A stretch of DNA of 40,000 bases from Symbiodinium natans (taxonomy: Eukaryota; Sar; Dinophyceae; Suessiales; Symbiodiniaceae). This document shows positions 28,023 to 38,822 of this stretch, in pieces. Numbering within the stretch: position 1 is the first letter of the stretch; each line of letters opens with the position of its first letter. The position numbers were made by a program, and so were the translations under genes. The stretch spans positions 350,001 through 390,000 of the forward strand of contig CAJNDS010002226.1 of NCBI GenBank assembly GCA_905221605.1, written 5' to 3'. Below the pieces are notes generated by a model, which ran no database searches, had not been told where the DNA came from, and was given only the letters and a program-made list of their open reading frames with translations.

Positions 28023-28172
28023 CAAGCTATACGTTAGCTGCACTCATAGCTACCCAGTAACCTTCAAGTCGACACCCGCGCGAGGCTTCTCGCGATGGGC
28101 AGTTTCACAGGGCCCCTCCACCCGCCCCCTTTAGAGCCTAGGCATGAAGTCCTGCTACAGTGACCAGTGGTA

Positions 28173-28221
28173 TTGGGTTTAGGGTTTAGGGTTCAGGGTT
28201 TAGGGTTTAGGGTTTAGGGTA
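28173..28221 (+). repeat. Telomere-like array (TTTAGGG)
   Basis: Seven units. Confidence 0.93.
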
Positions 28222-28427
28222 TAGGGCAGTTGAGGGTTTAGGGCTTTGGGGTTTGCGGTTTTAAGACGGGTTCGCGCTCCGGGCTGTGGGCTTTGGGGTG
28301 GAGGGGCTAAACCCAAACCCCCCAATACAGGGGCCGAAATAATTAGAATAGGGTTTTGGGGAGGGGTGTTTTTGTGTCAATTTATCGGGGCCCAAAGGGA
28401 CGACTCCTATATTAGCTACCCTTGTAG

Positions 28428-28498
28428 GGGGTTTAGGGTTTTAGGGCTTTGGGGTTGTAGGGTTTTGGGTTCAGGGTCTTAGGGTTTTAGGGTTTGTT
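28428..28498 (+). repeat. Degenerate telomere-like tract (TTTTAGGG types)
   Basis: About nine decayed units. Confidence 0.82.
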
Positions 28499-29663
28499 TC
28501 GGGCGCCTTGTGCAGCAAGAGGGTGCAGCCTGCGTGGCGGGAGCTCCAAAATACCTCAAGCCCTCTCCGAAACTCCAGGAAACGCTCGCAAACTCGAACT
28601 TTCCTCATAGGTGTCGCAAGCACCTACGAAGTATGGGCCCTGTAACCTCGCAACCCTATCAAGGCGACAATCCTCAACCCAAAACCACCCTAAGCCCTAA
28701 TTCTGGGCCCTCTGTCTTAGATGCTTCGGGGGTTTGGCATAGGACTTGCGGAGTCTTCAGGCATGAGGGTTGTAGGATTTATGCTCTTGGGTTTGGGACG
28801 ATTTGGGTTTTAGGGTTTTGGTTTTGGGGCTCAGCTCGAGGATTCCAGGCAGCTCTGTAGGGTTTATTGCGAGTCTCGAAAACAATTTAACCCTAGACCA
28901 TAGAGGGTGGAGCATAAGGCGTGGGGAACCTCTTCTTTCAGGTTCTGAAGCCTTAGAAGCAAAAACACACACACACACACACACACAATGGGAAGTGGAG
29001 GTGTACTTGGAGTTGTGAGTTTCAGGGCTTATGTCCGCATATCGCTTAGTGCTTATTGAGAGGGTCCCCTCCTCTTTGGCTTGGAACGGCGCGTTGCTAA
29101 TGGATTACTTCAGGAAACCGCCCCTCCAGGGCTTTAGGTTCATAGGGTCTCAGAGCATTCGATGTAGCCCTGGGAGCGCTCAGTGTTCCGAATTGAAGCT
29201 CTGGCAACCTGGGCACTGACCTCCTAGCAGCCGTTCTTCTCCACTGCAAGCAAAGAGGTCGCCTATGTACAGGTGTGGCGTCCGCGGCACGGGATGAGAA
29301 AAGCTCGAGGCCCTCCAAGCTCTCAGCTGTGGGATGTGGGCGTCTGTTTTCTTAGGGCAGCTAAAGCCGAAGCCTCCAGTGTGGATTAGCAGACCCCTTG
29401 GGTGGAAATCTCCACATGCGGAGCACAAGGCTTCCGAGCAGGTTAGGGCTCAGGATTGAGGACTTCGGTTTCAGGGCTTGGGGCTGAAGGCTTAGAGGTT
29501 TACAGGGTTTCAAGGTTTAGAGAAGGCTTTAGTGCCTAGTTTGCCATTACAGGGTTCTGAGAGTTTGGAGCATCAGTTCTCCAGCAGATCGAAGTGCTGG
29601 CAGGCTCGCTCTAGAGGCTCCAAGAGATAGTAGCGGTACTCCTGGCAAGATATTTTTCGAGGG
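28499..29663. other. Mostly array-free stretch with (CA)11
   Basis: (CA)n at 28966-28987. Isolated telomere-like heptamers occur at 28794-28825 and 29455-29520. No gene recognised. Confidence 0.5.
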
Positions 29664-29776
29664 GGTTTAGGGTTTAGGGTTTGGGGTTTGGGGTTTGGGG
29701 TTTGGGGTTTGGGGTTTGGGGTTTGGGGTTTGGGGTTTGGGGTTTGGGGTTTGGGGTTTGGGGGTTTGAGATTAAG
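29664..29776 (+). repeat. Variant array (TTTGGGG)
   Basis: Two TTTAGGG units, then about 13 consecutive TTTGGGG units. The Pro/Lys/Asn-rich frame on the minus strand is only its translation. Confidence 0.97.
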
Positions 29777-30178
29777 AGGTTGGGGTTTGGGGTTCTCGGG
29801 TTCGGGGGTGCCTAGGGTTGAAACTCTCTCCCGCCCAAAGCAGAGAAGCCGAAAACCCAACAAACTGCAAACCCTGAACCCCGGAGGTTGAGGAAAACCT
29901 CGAAACTTCCCACCCTCCAACAACCTGAGCTTGAGAACCCGGCAGCCATAAGACCCCAAACCCTCTTCCTTAAAAGACTGGGTCGGGATCCAAAAGCCGG
30001 GGTTCCCCACGCAACCCAGGAAGAACGTGGTTTTGGGTTGAGGGCCTAGAGTAACTAGAGTTTAGAGGACCCTGGCGTCTTTTCCGGGTTGAGGGGTTTG
30101 AGCACTTCTGCCATACCCCTGGCGCAACGGCCCAAACTTTGGGCCAGGCCCGGACCAAGTTGCATTTGGGGCTTTCAA
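29777..30178. other. Low-copy stretch, no gene recognised
   Basis: No repeat structure beyond single telomere-like heptamers. Confidence 0.4.
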
Positions 30179-30236
30179 AGGTTTAGGGTCTAGGGTTTAG
30201 GGTTTAGGTCTAAGGTTAGGGTTTAGGGCTTGGGGA
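30179..30236 (+). repeat. Degenerate telomere-like patch
   Basis: Seven decayed units. Confidence 0.85.
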
Positions 30237-30365
30237 TTTACTCTCCCACCCCCCCCGGCTCCTCCAGTGTGCTCCGCTGCAGCGCCAGGGCGTCGTCATG
30301 AACGGCGAAGGTGCTCGCCAGGTTGTGCAAGGCCTCTGCGGTCCAGGGGTTGCTTGAGGGGGGTT

Positions 30366-30628
30366 TCGGGTTTAGGGTTTAGGGTTCAGGGTTAAGGGTT
30401 TGGGGTGTAGGTTTTAGGGTTTAGGGTTTAGGGCTTAGGGTTTAGGGTTTAGGGTTTAGGGTTTAGGGTTTAGGGTTTAGGGTTTAGGGTTTAGGGTTTA
30501 GGGTTTAGGGTTTAGGGTTTAGGGTTTAGGGTTAGGTTTAGGGTTTAGGGTTTAGGGTTTAGGGTTTAGGGTTTAGGGTTTAGGGTTTAGGGTTTAGGGT
30601 TTAGGGTTTAGGGTTTAGGGTTTAGGGT
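30366..30628 (+). repeat. Longest telomere-like array in the window
   Basis: About 37 units, decayed for the first 70 bp, then near-perfect TTTAGGG with one hexamer slip (TTAGG) near 30531. Confidence 0.97.
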
Positions 30629-31268
30629 CCTCTCCGCCGACCAGGGTAGGAGGTTAAGAGGAGGTTAAGAGGGCTTGCAGCGGTCTAACGGCCTATCGGG
30701 GCTCTGATTAGGCCAGGAGTTCGGGGGGATGAAGGAAGGGTCAATGAATGGGACGATGAAACTTTCTAGCTTGCGAAGCTGCCAAAAGCCTGTGAATCTG
30801 ACGGGAACTGAGGGGCGGGGAGGGGCGGGGAGGGGCGGGGCGGGGTAGAGGGTTGAGGAGGGTTGCAGGGGCTTGGGCGGGGTTGGGGGAGGGGATTTCA
30901 TGATAAGACCCGACACCCAAAACCCGGAAAACCCCCATTCAACCACTTCAAGGTTCAAAGGCTTGGTAGGTCGTATATGCCGCTATCAACCGGAGGTGCG
31001 TAACCTATATCATAACATGCTACAGCCTGACTCGGGCGGCACGCATATCACTACTCCAGACTTCTCGTAGAACCCAGAGCCCTAAGCCCTGAACCCTGAC
31101 CTTAAGATTCAAGAAAGGTCCTAGAGTATGGAGCCTCCAGTAGCGCAAGGCGGCGGCTGTGCTCTTCACCTGCCGCGCGTTTTGGCGCAGCGAGGTTTAG
31201 GGGGTTCAGGGGCTTAGGGGCTTGGAGATTTAGAAATTTTGCTGGGAGGCTGAGTGGTTTATAAGGTC
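30629..31268. other. Low-copy stretch with a GC-rich minisatellite
   Basis: AGGGGCGGGG three times in tandem at about 30809-30843. Short frames over it are Pro-rich shadows. No gene recognised. Confidence 0.55.
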
Positions 31269-31315
31269 TAGGGTTTAGGGTTTAGGGTTTAGGGTTCAGG
31301 GTTTAGGGTTTAGGG
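31269..31315 (+). repeat. Telomere-like array (TTTAGGG)
   Basis: Seven units. Confidence 0.93.
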
Positions 31316-31423
31316 AACTGGCCCTTCTGGAAATAGTTGAGGGGCTTGGGTGGGGGGGGGGAAGGCTTTGGGGCGCCCTGGGCCCTGAACCACCCTCTCC
31401 CCCCGGCGCACCTCTCCGAACCC

Positions 31424-31513
31424 ACCTAAACCCTAAACCCTAAACCCTTAACCCTAAGCCCTAAACCCTTAACCCTTAAACCCTAAACCCTTAAACCCTA
31501 AACCCTAAACCCA
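31424..31513 (-). repeat. Telomere-like array (CCCTAAA / CCCTTAA)
   Basis: Twelve units with TTAA-type indels. Confidence 0.93.
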
Positions 31514-31640
31514 ACTAAAACAACTTTCTTGCATGGCCCGGGGCCTCCGCCCTTTGCCTGCTTAAAGTCCTCCGAGGGCTCCCTCTCAGGATCGTCGCGC
31601 AGGGCCCTGGCACCGCTTTAGCATCATATGGCTGAGGTTT

Positions 31641-31689
31641 GGGTTTAGGGTTTAGGGTTTAGGGTTTAGGGTTTAGGGTTTAGGGTTTA
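31641..31689 (+). repeat. Telomere-like array (TTTAGGG)
   Basis: Seven perfect units leading directly into the TTCAGGG array. Confidence 0.96.
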
Positions 31690-31877
31690 GGGTTTAGGGT
31701 TCAGGGTTCAGGGTTCAGGGTTCAGGGTTCAGGGTTCAGGGTTCAGGGTTCAGGGCTCAGGGCTCAGGGCTCAGGGTTCAGGGTTCCGGGTTCAGGGTTC
31801 AGGGTTCAGGGTTCAGGGTTCAGGGTTCAGGGTTCAGGGTTCAGGGTTCAGGGTTCAGGGTTCAGGGTTCAGGGCTC
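31690..31877 (+). repeat. Variant array (TTCAGGG)
   Basis: About 26 consecutive TTCAGGG units, with a block of three CTCAGGG near 31753-31773, one TTCCGGG and a terminal CTCAGGG. Confidence 0.97.
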
Positions 31878-32094
31878 AGCAGACCTGACGATGGTTTTGT
31901 TGTTTTTGGGAGCGGCTGCAGGAAAGAACACCTAAACCCCCAAACCTGCCAGCAAGTCCTGGCAATGAGGCTGTAGAGCGCCAGCGCCAGCGAAATGAAC
32001 AGCCGCCCCTCGCAGATGGCGAAGTTTCCTTGGCGAGCACGACCAACATGGCCCCAAAAACCTCCAGCAAGCCCCAAAATCGCTCAGAACCCGT

Positions 32095-32162
32095 TTTGGG
32101 TTTTGGGTTTAGGATTTAGGGTTTAGGGTTTAGGGTTTAGGGTTTAGGGTTTAGGGTTTAGG
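32095..32162 (+). repeat. Telomere-like array (TTTAGGG)
   Basis: Nine units. Confidence 0.95.
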
Positions 32163-32255
32163 CCCCAAACGAATCAAACTCGCCCTGAAGCCTTGAAACC
32201 CCAAACCCTACATGGACCCCATGACCCTCAAACCAGAAAACCTAGATCCACCCAC

Positions 32256-32354
32256 CTGGTTCATAGTTGGGATAGTAATAAAATTTTAAAATTTTATGCC
32301 TTATTGAGTTTAAGTACCCTTAAAAATGTAAAATGTTACCCCACTATGATAGAG
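32256..32354. mobile_element. MITE family C, copy 2
   Basis: 99 bp, two differences from 17667-17765. Perfect 4-bp target duplication CCAC (32252-32255, 32355-32358). The near-identity and intact duplications in both copies imply recent movement in this lineage. Confidence 0.88.
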
Positions 32355-32358
32355 CCAC

Positions 32359-33629
32359 AGCTGACTGTTGAAACTTGAAGCGATTTGCTCAGCCTGAAAC
32401 CTAAACGTTTGAGCCCTAAACCTCACACTTCCGAAGCCTGTCGCTCGGACACTGTTACACAAGATGGCCAAACTACGATGGTTCGTAGAATCACTTGTAC
32501 TTCGCTAACTTCTCTTCGTCAGCAAAAGTTCAAACAAACTGTTGAAGGCCCGAGGCGGAAGGCTAGCCGGCACAGGTCTACGACGTAGGGCGTGTGCGAC
32601 TGGCCTTCCGCGGGTGATCCAGTCAGGTGACGTTCGGTTTGCAGTCCCACTTATTGTTTAGGAGGGCCAGCTTCTTTGGGCCCTGCCTCGGGAGGCCAAG
32701 TAGGACCTCATTTGGGCTCCCAAGTAGGCTTCAGGGCCTCCTTGTTCATCTTCTGAAACCGAGGGAGGAGGATCAGATCAGAAGCCGTTTCATCTCCAGG
32801 TGCAGGTGGTAGATTGTCTAGGACCCAGGACCACCTCTCCTCCCAAGATTGCATATCCCTGTTGGATAATTGACGCTGTGATTGCTATGTAGATAGACTA
32901 ATTTCGAGATTGTACGGGGGTGGTAACATCGGAAATTTGTTTTCTGTGTTGCAAGATCCATGCATTCCACAGCCTGCGAACGAACAAGCAGGCCGCACGA
33001 ACTGGCCGAGAACATGCATATCGTTGGGAATGGTATTTCTCAGTCTTGCGCGCTATTGACAGTTTGGGATTTGCCGCGGCATCGAGGGCGCGAGAAGCAC
33101 AAAAGCACACGGAGAGCTGCAACTCCATAGAACTCTGGGTGCAGGGCTGTGCCAGAAAAGAAGTTCCTCTAAGAAGGCCAGCCCCACACCTAGGTGTCAA
33201 AAAAGAAGTTCCCCTAAAGACCAGCCCTTAGCCCGCCCAAGCAGAGCCTCTTTGAAGGTTGTTGGAACGCTCTCGGCTAACCTCGAGGTCGAGTGGTCCT
33301 TGTGAGCGCGGGCCCCTGGGCTCTTAGCCCTGGGGCCTAAGGGGGGGGGGGGGGGGGGGGGGGGGCTCTGAGTGTTTAGGGCCGAGGTTGACACTGAAAT
33401 CCCTCTGAAAAGGAGGCCAAGGAGGCGTTCTGAGGGTTTAGGGCTCCTACACCACGAAGAGACGTAAACACTAAAGCCTAAACTCGTAAGCCTTAAGAAC
33501 GCCACAAACTCTGGGCCCCTGAGCCCCCGAGCTCCTTTGAAACCACCCCTATGCAGGCGAGCCCCGTCCCAACTTCTAATCCAGAAAAAAAAACACAACG
33601 AAGTCCTTAAGGCGCATCGCCAACTCTTA
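32359..33629. other. Array-free stretch with G25 run, no gene recognised
   Basis: AAAAGAAGTTCCYCTAA occurs twice near 33156 and 33202 with CCAGCCC after each, a short direct repeat. G25 lies at 33341-33365, the longest homopolymer in the window. A 150-codon minus-strand frame (33649-33197) starts inside MITE G copy 2 and crosses the G25 run, so I do not call it a gene. Confidence 0.5.
33341..33365 (+). repeat. G25 homopolymer
   Basis: Twenty-five consecutive G. Confidence 0.95.
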
Positions 33630-33745
33630 CTTGGTAGCCCGGTAGCCATAATTATGGACAGGGTGCCCTGTTTGTGGGGTCGGATACTTTATAAGGGAAC
33701 CTTGAACCCAAAAAAAGGAAAATGGGTACCAACCAGGCTACCAAG
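33630..33745. mobile_element. MITE family G, copy 2 (no internal array)
   Basis: 116 bp with ends CTTGGTAGCCCGG and, as complement, CTTGGTAGCCTGG (12 of 13). A perfect 4-bp target duplication CTTA flanks it (33626-33629, 33746-33749). The segment GGAACCTTGAACCC plus A7 and GGAAAATGGG is the array-free state of the site that holds telomeric units in copy 1. Confidence 0.82.
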
Positions 33746-33857
33746 CTTACTAAAGGTTTAGGGTGTTCATCCTGCGCCCCGAATCACATGTTGAGACCTG
33801 GCTGAACAATGAACCCGAAAAAATCGGTTTCAAGGGCAAAGCTGGTCCCCTGTGGTC

Positions 33858-33944
33858 GTAAACCCTAAACCCTAAACCCTAAACCCTAAACCCTAAACCC
33901 TAAACCCTAAACCCTAAACCCTAAACCCTAAACCCTAAACCCTC
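33858..33944 (-). repeat. Perfect telomere-like array (CCCTAAA)
   Basis: About 12 perfect units. Confidence 0.97.
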
Positions 33945-34044
33945 CCATTTGGGGAGCAGCTCAGGGTTTACTAGGGTCCCTGGCTTCGGGTCGGACCTCA
34001 CAAGAGGGCCACACCATCTTCAGACGCCACTACTTCAGGGTTCA

Positions 34045-34096
34045 GGATTTGGGGTTTAGGGTTTAGGGTTTAGGGTTTAGGGTTTAGGGTTTAGGG
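34045..34096 (+). repeat. Telomere-like array (TTTAGGG)
   Basis: Seven to eight units; points away from the previous array across 100 bp. Confidence 0.95.
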
Positions 34097-34634
34097 GGGG
34101 GGCTTAGGGCTTTTTACCCTACCACTCCCCCCGCCGTGGCCTAGATGCTCCTCGAGAGAAGATGCCCAGCCATCGAAGTCCTCCCACCTCGCCACAAAAA
34201 ACCGGACGGCCTTCTAGGGTTTCGCTGGGGCTGCTCTTGCTTTGCTTTGGGAGGAAGGGGCTGGACCCCACGTAAGACCCTATCCCTGAAAAACTAACTG
34301 AAACCCTGCATACCTGCATGACGGGCCACGTTTGCAGGAAGTCCCTGAGACTGGCTTCCTGCCAGGCTGTGGTTGACGTAGGCTTTAAGGTTGCGGGTTC
34401 TGGGTTGCTGTCCAATTCTCCAAGTAATGCTTGCACGAATTACGGGCTTCCTACCTTTGGAACAGGGACAAAGATGTTTCTGCCTAGCGGCGCGCATGTG
34501 CATATGCACAAACCCTAAGCCTAAACCCGCAACCCTAAACCCTGGACCGGATGCTCCGGCCGAGGCGCCGTGCGCATTCCAAGTGGCGAAGGACGACACT
34601 GCGCGAGCGATGGACAGCACACCAACTTATCCTG
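34097..34634. other. Low-copy stretch, no gene recognised
   Basis: Overlapping short frames on both strands (34119-34675) show no recognisable motif. A weak CCTAAA patch lies at 34511-34541. Confidence 0.45.
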
Positions 34635-34779
34635 GTTTAGGGTTTAGGGTTTCGGCCTTAGGGTTTAGGGTTTAGGGTTTAGGGTTTCGGGTTTAGGGTT
34701 TAGGGTTTAGGGTTTAGGGTTTAGGGTTTAGGGTTTAGGGTTTAGGGTTTAGGGTTTACGGTTTGGGGTTTAGGGTTCA
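34635..34779 (+). repeat. Long telomere-like array (TTTAGGG)
   Basis: About 20 units, including three with C substitutions. Confidence 0.97.
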
Positions 34780-35407
34780 CATCGCGCCTTGCCCTAGGTC
34801 CCGTGCACCTTCCGCGGTCCAAACTGTGCTCCCGACTAGGTCCCGGCTTTGCATCACTCCGCGTCGTGAACATGCGGCAGGAACCCACATTTCTGCATGG
34901 ATGCTTAGTTGCTGAGTTCATAAGCCCCAAAAAAGTGTATACTTTCAGTTCTATCGGAGATTAGAGTACCCCAAAAAGTGTAAAGTGTGCCCACTCAGCT
35001 AGTCCTCTTGGCGTGCTGTCCGGGGTGCCTAAACAGCCATATGGTGGCACCCACCTGCTTCGAAACCCTATGGCGTTCAGATTTCAAGCCCGTACCCAGG
35101 GCATTTCTACCAACCGCAAACCGAAACTGCGGAATCCCCAAGAGACGCAAGCAACATACAATTTATAGGGTCTACGAGTTTAGGGCTTAGGGTTCAGGCT
35201 TAGGAACCCATAACACCAAAAAAAGGTGGTGATTGTATGCGAAGCCCCGCGAAAGATCGATGCAAACGCATTCTCAACAGGCTCAGGCTCTAGGGTTTGG
35301 TGGACTTATTTGTCGCCACACCCTGAGTTCCCTGAGCCCAAACCCCAAACCAGGTTTGATGGGCAGGCTGTGTTTCTGCTTTCGGGCTGAGGGATCAAGG
35401 GCCAGGG
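34780..35407. other. Low-copy stretch, no gene recognised
   Basis: CCCCAAAAAGTGTA-like motif occurs twice near 34925 and 34970. Few telomere-like units at 35178-35200. Confidence 0.4.
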
Positions 35408-35444
35408 AACCCTAAACCCTAAACCCTGAGCCCTAAACCCTACA
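35408..35444 (-). repeat. Short telomere-like patch (CCCTAAA)
   Basis: Five units. Confidence 0.88.
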
Positions 35445-35569
35445 CAGAACACGAGCCCTCAACGCGGAGGCACTGCGCCGCCGCCTCTTCCCCTCCACCC
35501 GTGGCCAGTCCGGCCTGCTCCAAGGGCGCCGAGTCCGCAACCCGAAGCTCCGAATCCTAGGCCCTATAC

Positions 35570-35620
35570 AACCCTAAACCCTAAACCCCAAGCCCTAAAC
35601 CCGAAACCCTAAACCCTAAA
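35570..35620 (-). repeat. Telomere-like array (CCCTAAA)
   Basis: Seven units with CCCCAAG and CCCGAAA variants. Confidence 0.92.
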
Positions 35621-35775
35621 CTCCTGAAGCCCTTCTCTATAGTCCGGTATTCACGGTATTCAGGTAGGTCTTCTGAGGGAGGTAGAAGCTTCTGCTGTGC
35701 TGCTTTGCGGGCATGCTGCTTGCTGGATTGCACACTGCTGCAGTCGCTGGCCTTCGGCCGCGTGTTGCTGCGAGG

Positions 35776-35901
35776 TTTAGGGTTTAGGGTTTAGGGTTTA
35801 GGGTTTAGGGTTTAGGGTTTGGGGTTTGGGGTTTGGGTTTGGGGTTTGGGGTTTAGGGTTTAGGGTTTAGGGTTTCGGGTTTAGGGTTTAGGGTTTAGGG
35901 T
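35776..35901 (+). repeat. Long telomere-like array (TTTAGGG/TTTGGGG)
   Basis: About 18 units with a central TTTGGGG block. Confidence 0.96.
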
Positions 35902-36006
35902 ATATGGGCCGGGCTAAAAACAAGGTCTGAGCTTGCCAAGCCAAGCACAAAAATTGCACCCCGCTTCCAGCACTGTGACAGATCCTTGGTGAGGCCAGCA
36001 AGCGGA

Positions 36007-36081
36007 AACCCTAAACCCTAAACCTTAAACCCTAAACCCTAAACCCTAAACCCTAAACCCTAAACCCTAACCCTAAGCCCT
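36007..36081 (-). repeat. Telomere-like array (CCCTAAA)
   Basis: Ten to eleven units. Confidence 0.95.
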
Positions 36082-36152
36082 ACACCCTTGAAAAGCTTAG
36101 CCTTGTAGATGGCCTACAAGCAACGTTGCGCAGTTCGCAATGTTCGTTTGAT

Positions 36153-36170
36153 GGGGGGGGGGGGGGGGGG
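36153..36170 (+). repeat. G18 homopolymer
   Basis: Eighteen consecutive G in low-copy DNA. Confidence 0.95.
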
Positions 36171-36202
36171 AAGCTGGATCATTCTAGGGGTTTTACCTCG
36201 GA

Positions 36203-36314
36203 CCGGCACCCTTGGGTTTGGGGAACCCCTTCAAAAGATCCTCTAAGGGAACGGGGGCCATGTCTGGCGTACATTAAGGGGAACCTTTAGGGGTACGACC
36301 TAAAGGGGTGCCAG
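36203..36314. mobile_element. Possible small inverted-repeat element
   Basis: CCGGCACCC at the left and, as complement, CTGGCACCC at the right, with CTT and GGT continuing on both arms. The interior has AAGGGGAACCTTTAGGGG. No target duplication; a single copy. Confidence 0.35.
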
Positions 36315-36473
36315 CCTGAATCATTTAGAACAGAAAGGGATGGACGCGAACGGAAGTAAGCGAACAAACTTCTAAACTCCCACTGATAACTACCGCAAAT
36401 TCTTAGAGTTTAAGGGTTTGGGTTGAGCTTCCAAATCTGAACATGGAGGCCAACTCATGTAAACCCGAACCCT

Positions 36474-36538
36474 AGACCTAAACCTAAACCCTAACCCTAA
36501 ACCCTAGAACCTAAACCCCAAACCCTAAACCCTAAACC
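36474..36538 (-). repeat. Degenerate telomere-like array (CCCTAAA)
   Basis: Nine units with indels. Confidence 0.9.
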
Positions 36539-36656
36539 AAGGCCCAAACGAAGGGTGCTGGAGCCTCCACACACGCCGCGGAGGCTGCAGCCACAGCACC
36601 CTCTGGGGAGGATCCTGCTGAGAGGTTGCTAGGGATTTGGGGATTCGAGGGGAATA

Positions 36657-36771
36657 GGGCTTTGTGGCTTAGGGCTTGGGGCTTAAGGCTTCGGTTTTTG
36701 GGTTTAGGGTTGTGGGTTTGTGGTTTGGGGTTCAGGGTGTAGGGTTTAGGGTTTAGGGTTTAGGGTTTAGG
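36657..36771 (+). repeat. Degenerate to intact telomere-like array
   Basis: Decayed left part; five perfect TTTAGGG units near 36740-36770. Confidence 0.88.
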
Positions 36772-38036
36772 TTTCCACATGAAGCCCTAGACGTCTTGAC
36801 TATAGTGTGGTACCTGCTTCGCCTGGCCGTCGGAGGCGTTCACAGACCAGTCCGCCGCGAGACGTCTTGATGCTGTTTTCTTTCTGGGGCTTTGGGGTAC
36901 CCTCAACCCTTACTTCAGGCCTTCAGCACTAATCCGAGCATCTGTTTAATTAATACCTCCACATTTAAAGAGTTTTGTTCGTCGAAAATCCGGCTGCAAG
37001 ACTACTTACATTACGGGGGTTTTCGTATTGGGGAAATACCACCACATTTACAGAAAATTTCCCCCGGGGGGGGAGGGGGGGTGGTTCAAAAATCTGTCTG
37101 CAGGCTATACATTCCAACCTTTTTTAAATAGAGAATCAATACTTTGCTATTCAGTTTTAATAGAGATTCCATACATTCCTATTGTTTTCAATATTTTCCT
37201 GTTGTTTTTGAGGAGAATCAATCAATCCATTGCCATGGTCTGATTATTGCGGCGCCCTGCCTTTCTTGTTGCGGTGGGGGGGCCACCAATTAAACAGACG
37301 CTCGGACTAACTAAGCCCTCCTGCAACTAGGTATCAACTCCCGGACTCCGTGGCAACTTCGGTGTCTCGCCTGATCGCCTGACCCCCACCACAAACCCTC
37401 AAAATCCCAGGCCGAACCCTAAACGCTAAGCCCCTGCATGGGCGTGGAGGGTGTAGAATCCTAGGGTTCAGCGTGTAGGGTGGCTGTCATCCGTCCTCGT
37501 GCCCCGAAGACAGGAAGCTGGAGAAGAACCACCTGGCTGCGAGGAATGTCGCGCGAAGGCTCCGGTGCCAGCATGTCAACTGGTTGTCTCAATGTGTTGG
37601 GGGTATTGGGACTAGTGTACGGAGGATCCGGGTCGGGTTTGTAGGGCTTCAGCTGTCGAGGGGGATCACACGAGTCCTTACACGAATCCTACCCCTAAGT
37701 GAAGCCCTAAACCCTTATATAACCCTACACCATAACCTGGCGAGACAGCGCCGCTGACCATCTACGAGGGCGCTCGAGCCTGTCGGACATGGCCATGCCG
37801 AGTGAGTTGGCGAATCTTTCCCACGACCGTCGCCTACGCTCCTGGCCTGTCGGGGCCCCGGCTGTGGTTCAGGCTTTTGCTTGCCTTGAGGGGCCTCACT
37901 GGCCCTCCCAAGCTTTGCCGGGCTGCGGCCCCCCGAAGCCTTCTCAGAGAATAGCTGGGGTGGTGGGGCTACGAAGCTACGCGACCACCCGTAAATCCAT
38001 GGGAAGGCGCAGTCCCCGCGCGTCCACTGATGCACA
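36772..38036. other. Array-free stretch, no gene recognised
   Basis: 36900-37240 is AT-rich, with a mixed C5/G8/G7 patch near 37062-37082. Opposed frames at 37715-38070 overlap on both strands and are unrecognised. Confidence 0.45.
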
Positions 38037-38216
38037 CCCTAAACCCCGAACCCTAAACCCTAAACCCTAAACCCTAAAGCCGAAACCCTAAACCCTAAAC
38101 TACCCTAAACCCTAAACCCTAAACCCTAAACCCTAAACCCTAAACCCTAAACCCTAAACCCTAAACCCTAAACCCTAAACCCTAAACCCTAAACCCTAAA
38201 CCCTAAACCCTAAACC
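38037..38216 (-). repeat. Long near-perfect telomere-like array (CCCTAAA)
   Basis: About 25 units; the last 16 (from about 38107) are perfect. Confidence 0.97.
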
Positions 38217-38297
38217 AACCAACCCAGTTCGAAGATCCGCAAAACACGGCGCAATCACCTCTAGGTCCAGCAGCTGCACGGCTCCTGCACTAGTTTG

Positions 38298-38386
38298 GGG
38301 TTCAGGGTTTAGGGTTTAGGGTTTAGGGTTTAGGGTTTAGGGTTTAGGGTTTAGGGTTTAGGGTTTAGGGTCTAGGGTCTAGGGTT
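38298..38386 (+). repeat. Near-perfect telomere-like array (TTTAGGG)
   Basis: About 12 units ending in two TCTAGGG; points away from the preceding array across about 80 bp. Confidence 0.97.
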
Positions 38387-38469
38387 TTTACCCTAAGGGC
38401 ATTAGCATTAGAACACCGCTGGGCCCAAAAACGATGTGGTGCTTCTCACCGTTGGATATGAAGGCTTGC

Positions 38470-38546
38470 CCTAAACCCTAAACCCTAAACCCTCAACCCA
38501 CAACCCTGAACCCTAACCCTCAACCCTAAGCCCTCAACCCTGAACC
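38470..38546 (-). repeat. Degenerate telomere-like array (CCCTAAA/CCCTCAA)
   Basis: Eleven units, half of them variants. Confidence 0.92.
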
Positions 38547-38768
38547 CGACATAGGCGCTGGGTTTCCGGTGCTCCAAGGGCCGAAAAGACCCCACAAAAT
38601 AAAGCATTTGTAGTTTACAGGGAGCCCTTGGACTAAAGCCTAATAAATCCTAACCCTGAACCCTAAACCGTGGCTGTTTCTTGGGGTGGGGAGGGAGGGG
38701 GATTTGGGGCTGGCTTCAGGGGACTCCCCAGGGCTGTGAATGCAGTGCTACTGCGCCCTCGATCGGAG

Positions 38769-38822
38769 GTTTAGGGTTTGGGTTTAGGTTTAGGTCTAGG
38801 TTTAGTTAGGGTTTAGGGTTTC
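38769..38822 (+). repeat. Degenerate telomere-like array
   Basis: TTTAGG hexamers and TTTAGGG heptamers mixed. Confidence 0.87.

Noticed and set aside
29573-30010. 145-codon minus-strand frame with Asn-Pro-Lys-Pro repeats
   Set aside because: The repeat is the TTTGGGG array read in frame; no independent coding evidence.
33197-33649. 150-codon minus-strand frame with a Pro run
   Set aside because: Its ATG lies inside MITE G copy 2 and the Pro run is the G25 homopolymer; no recognisable domain.
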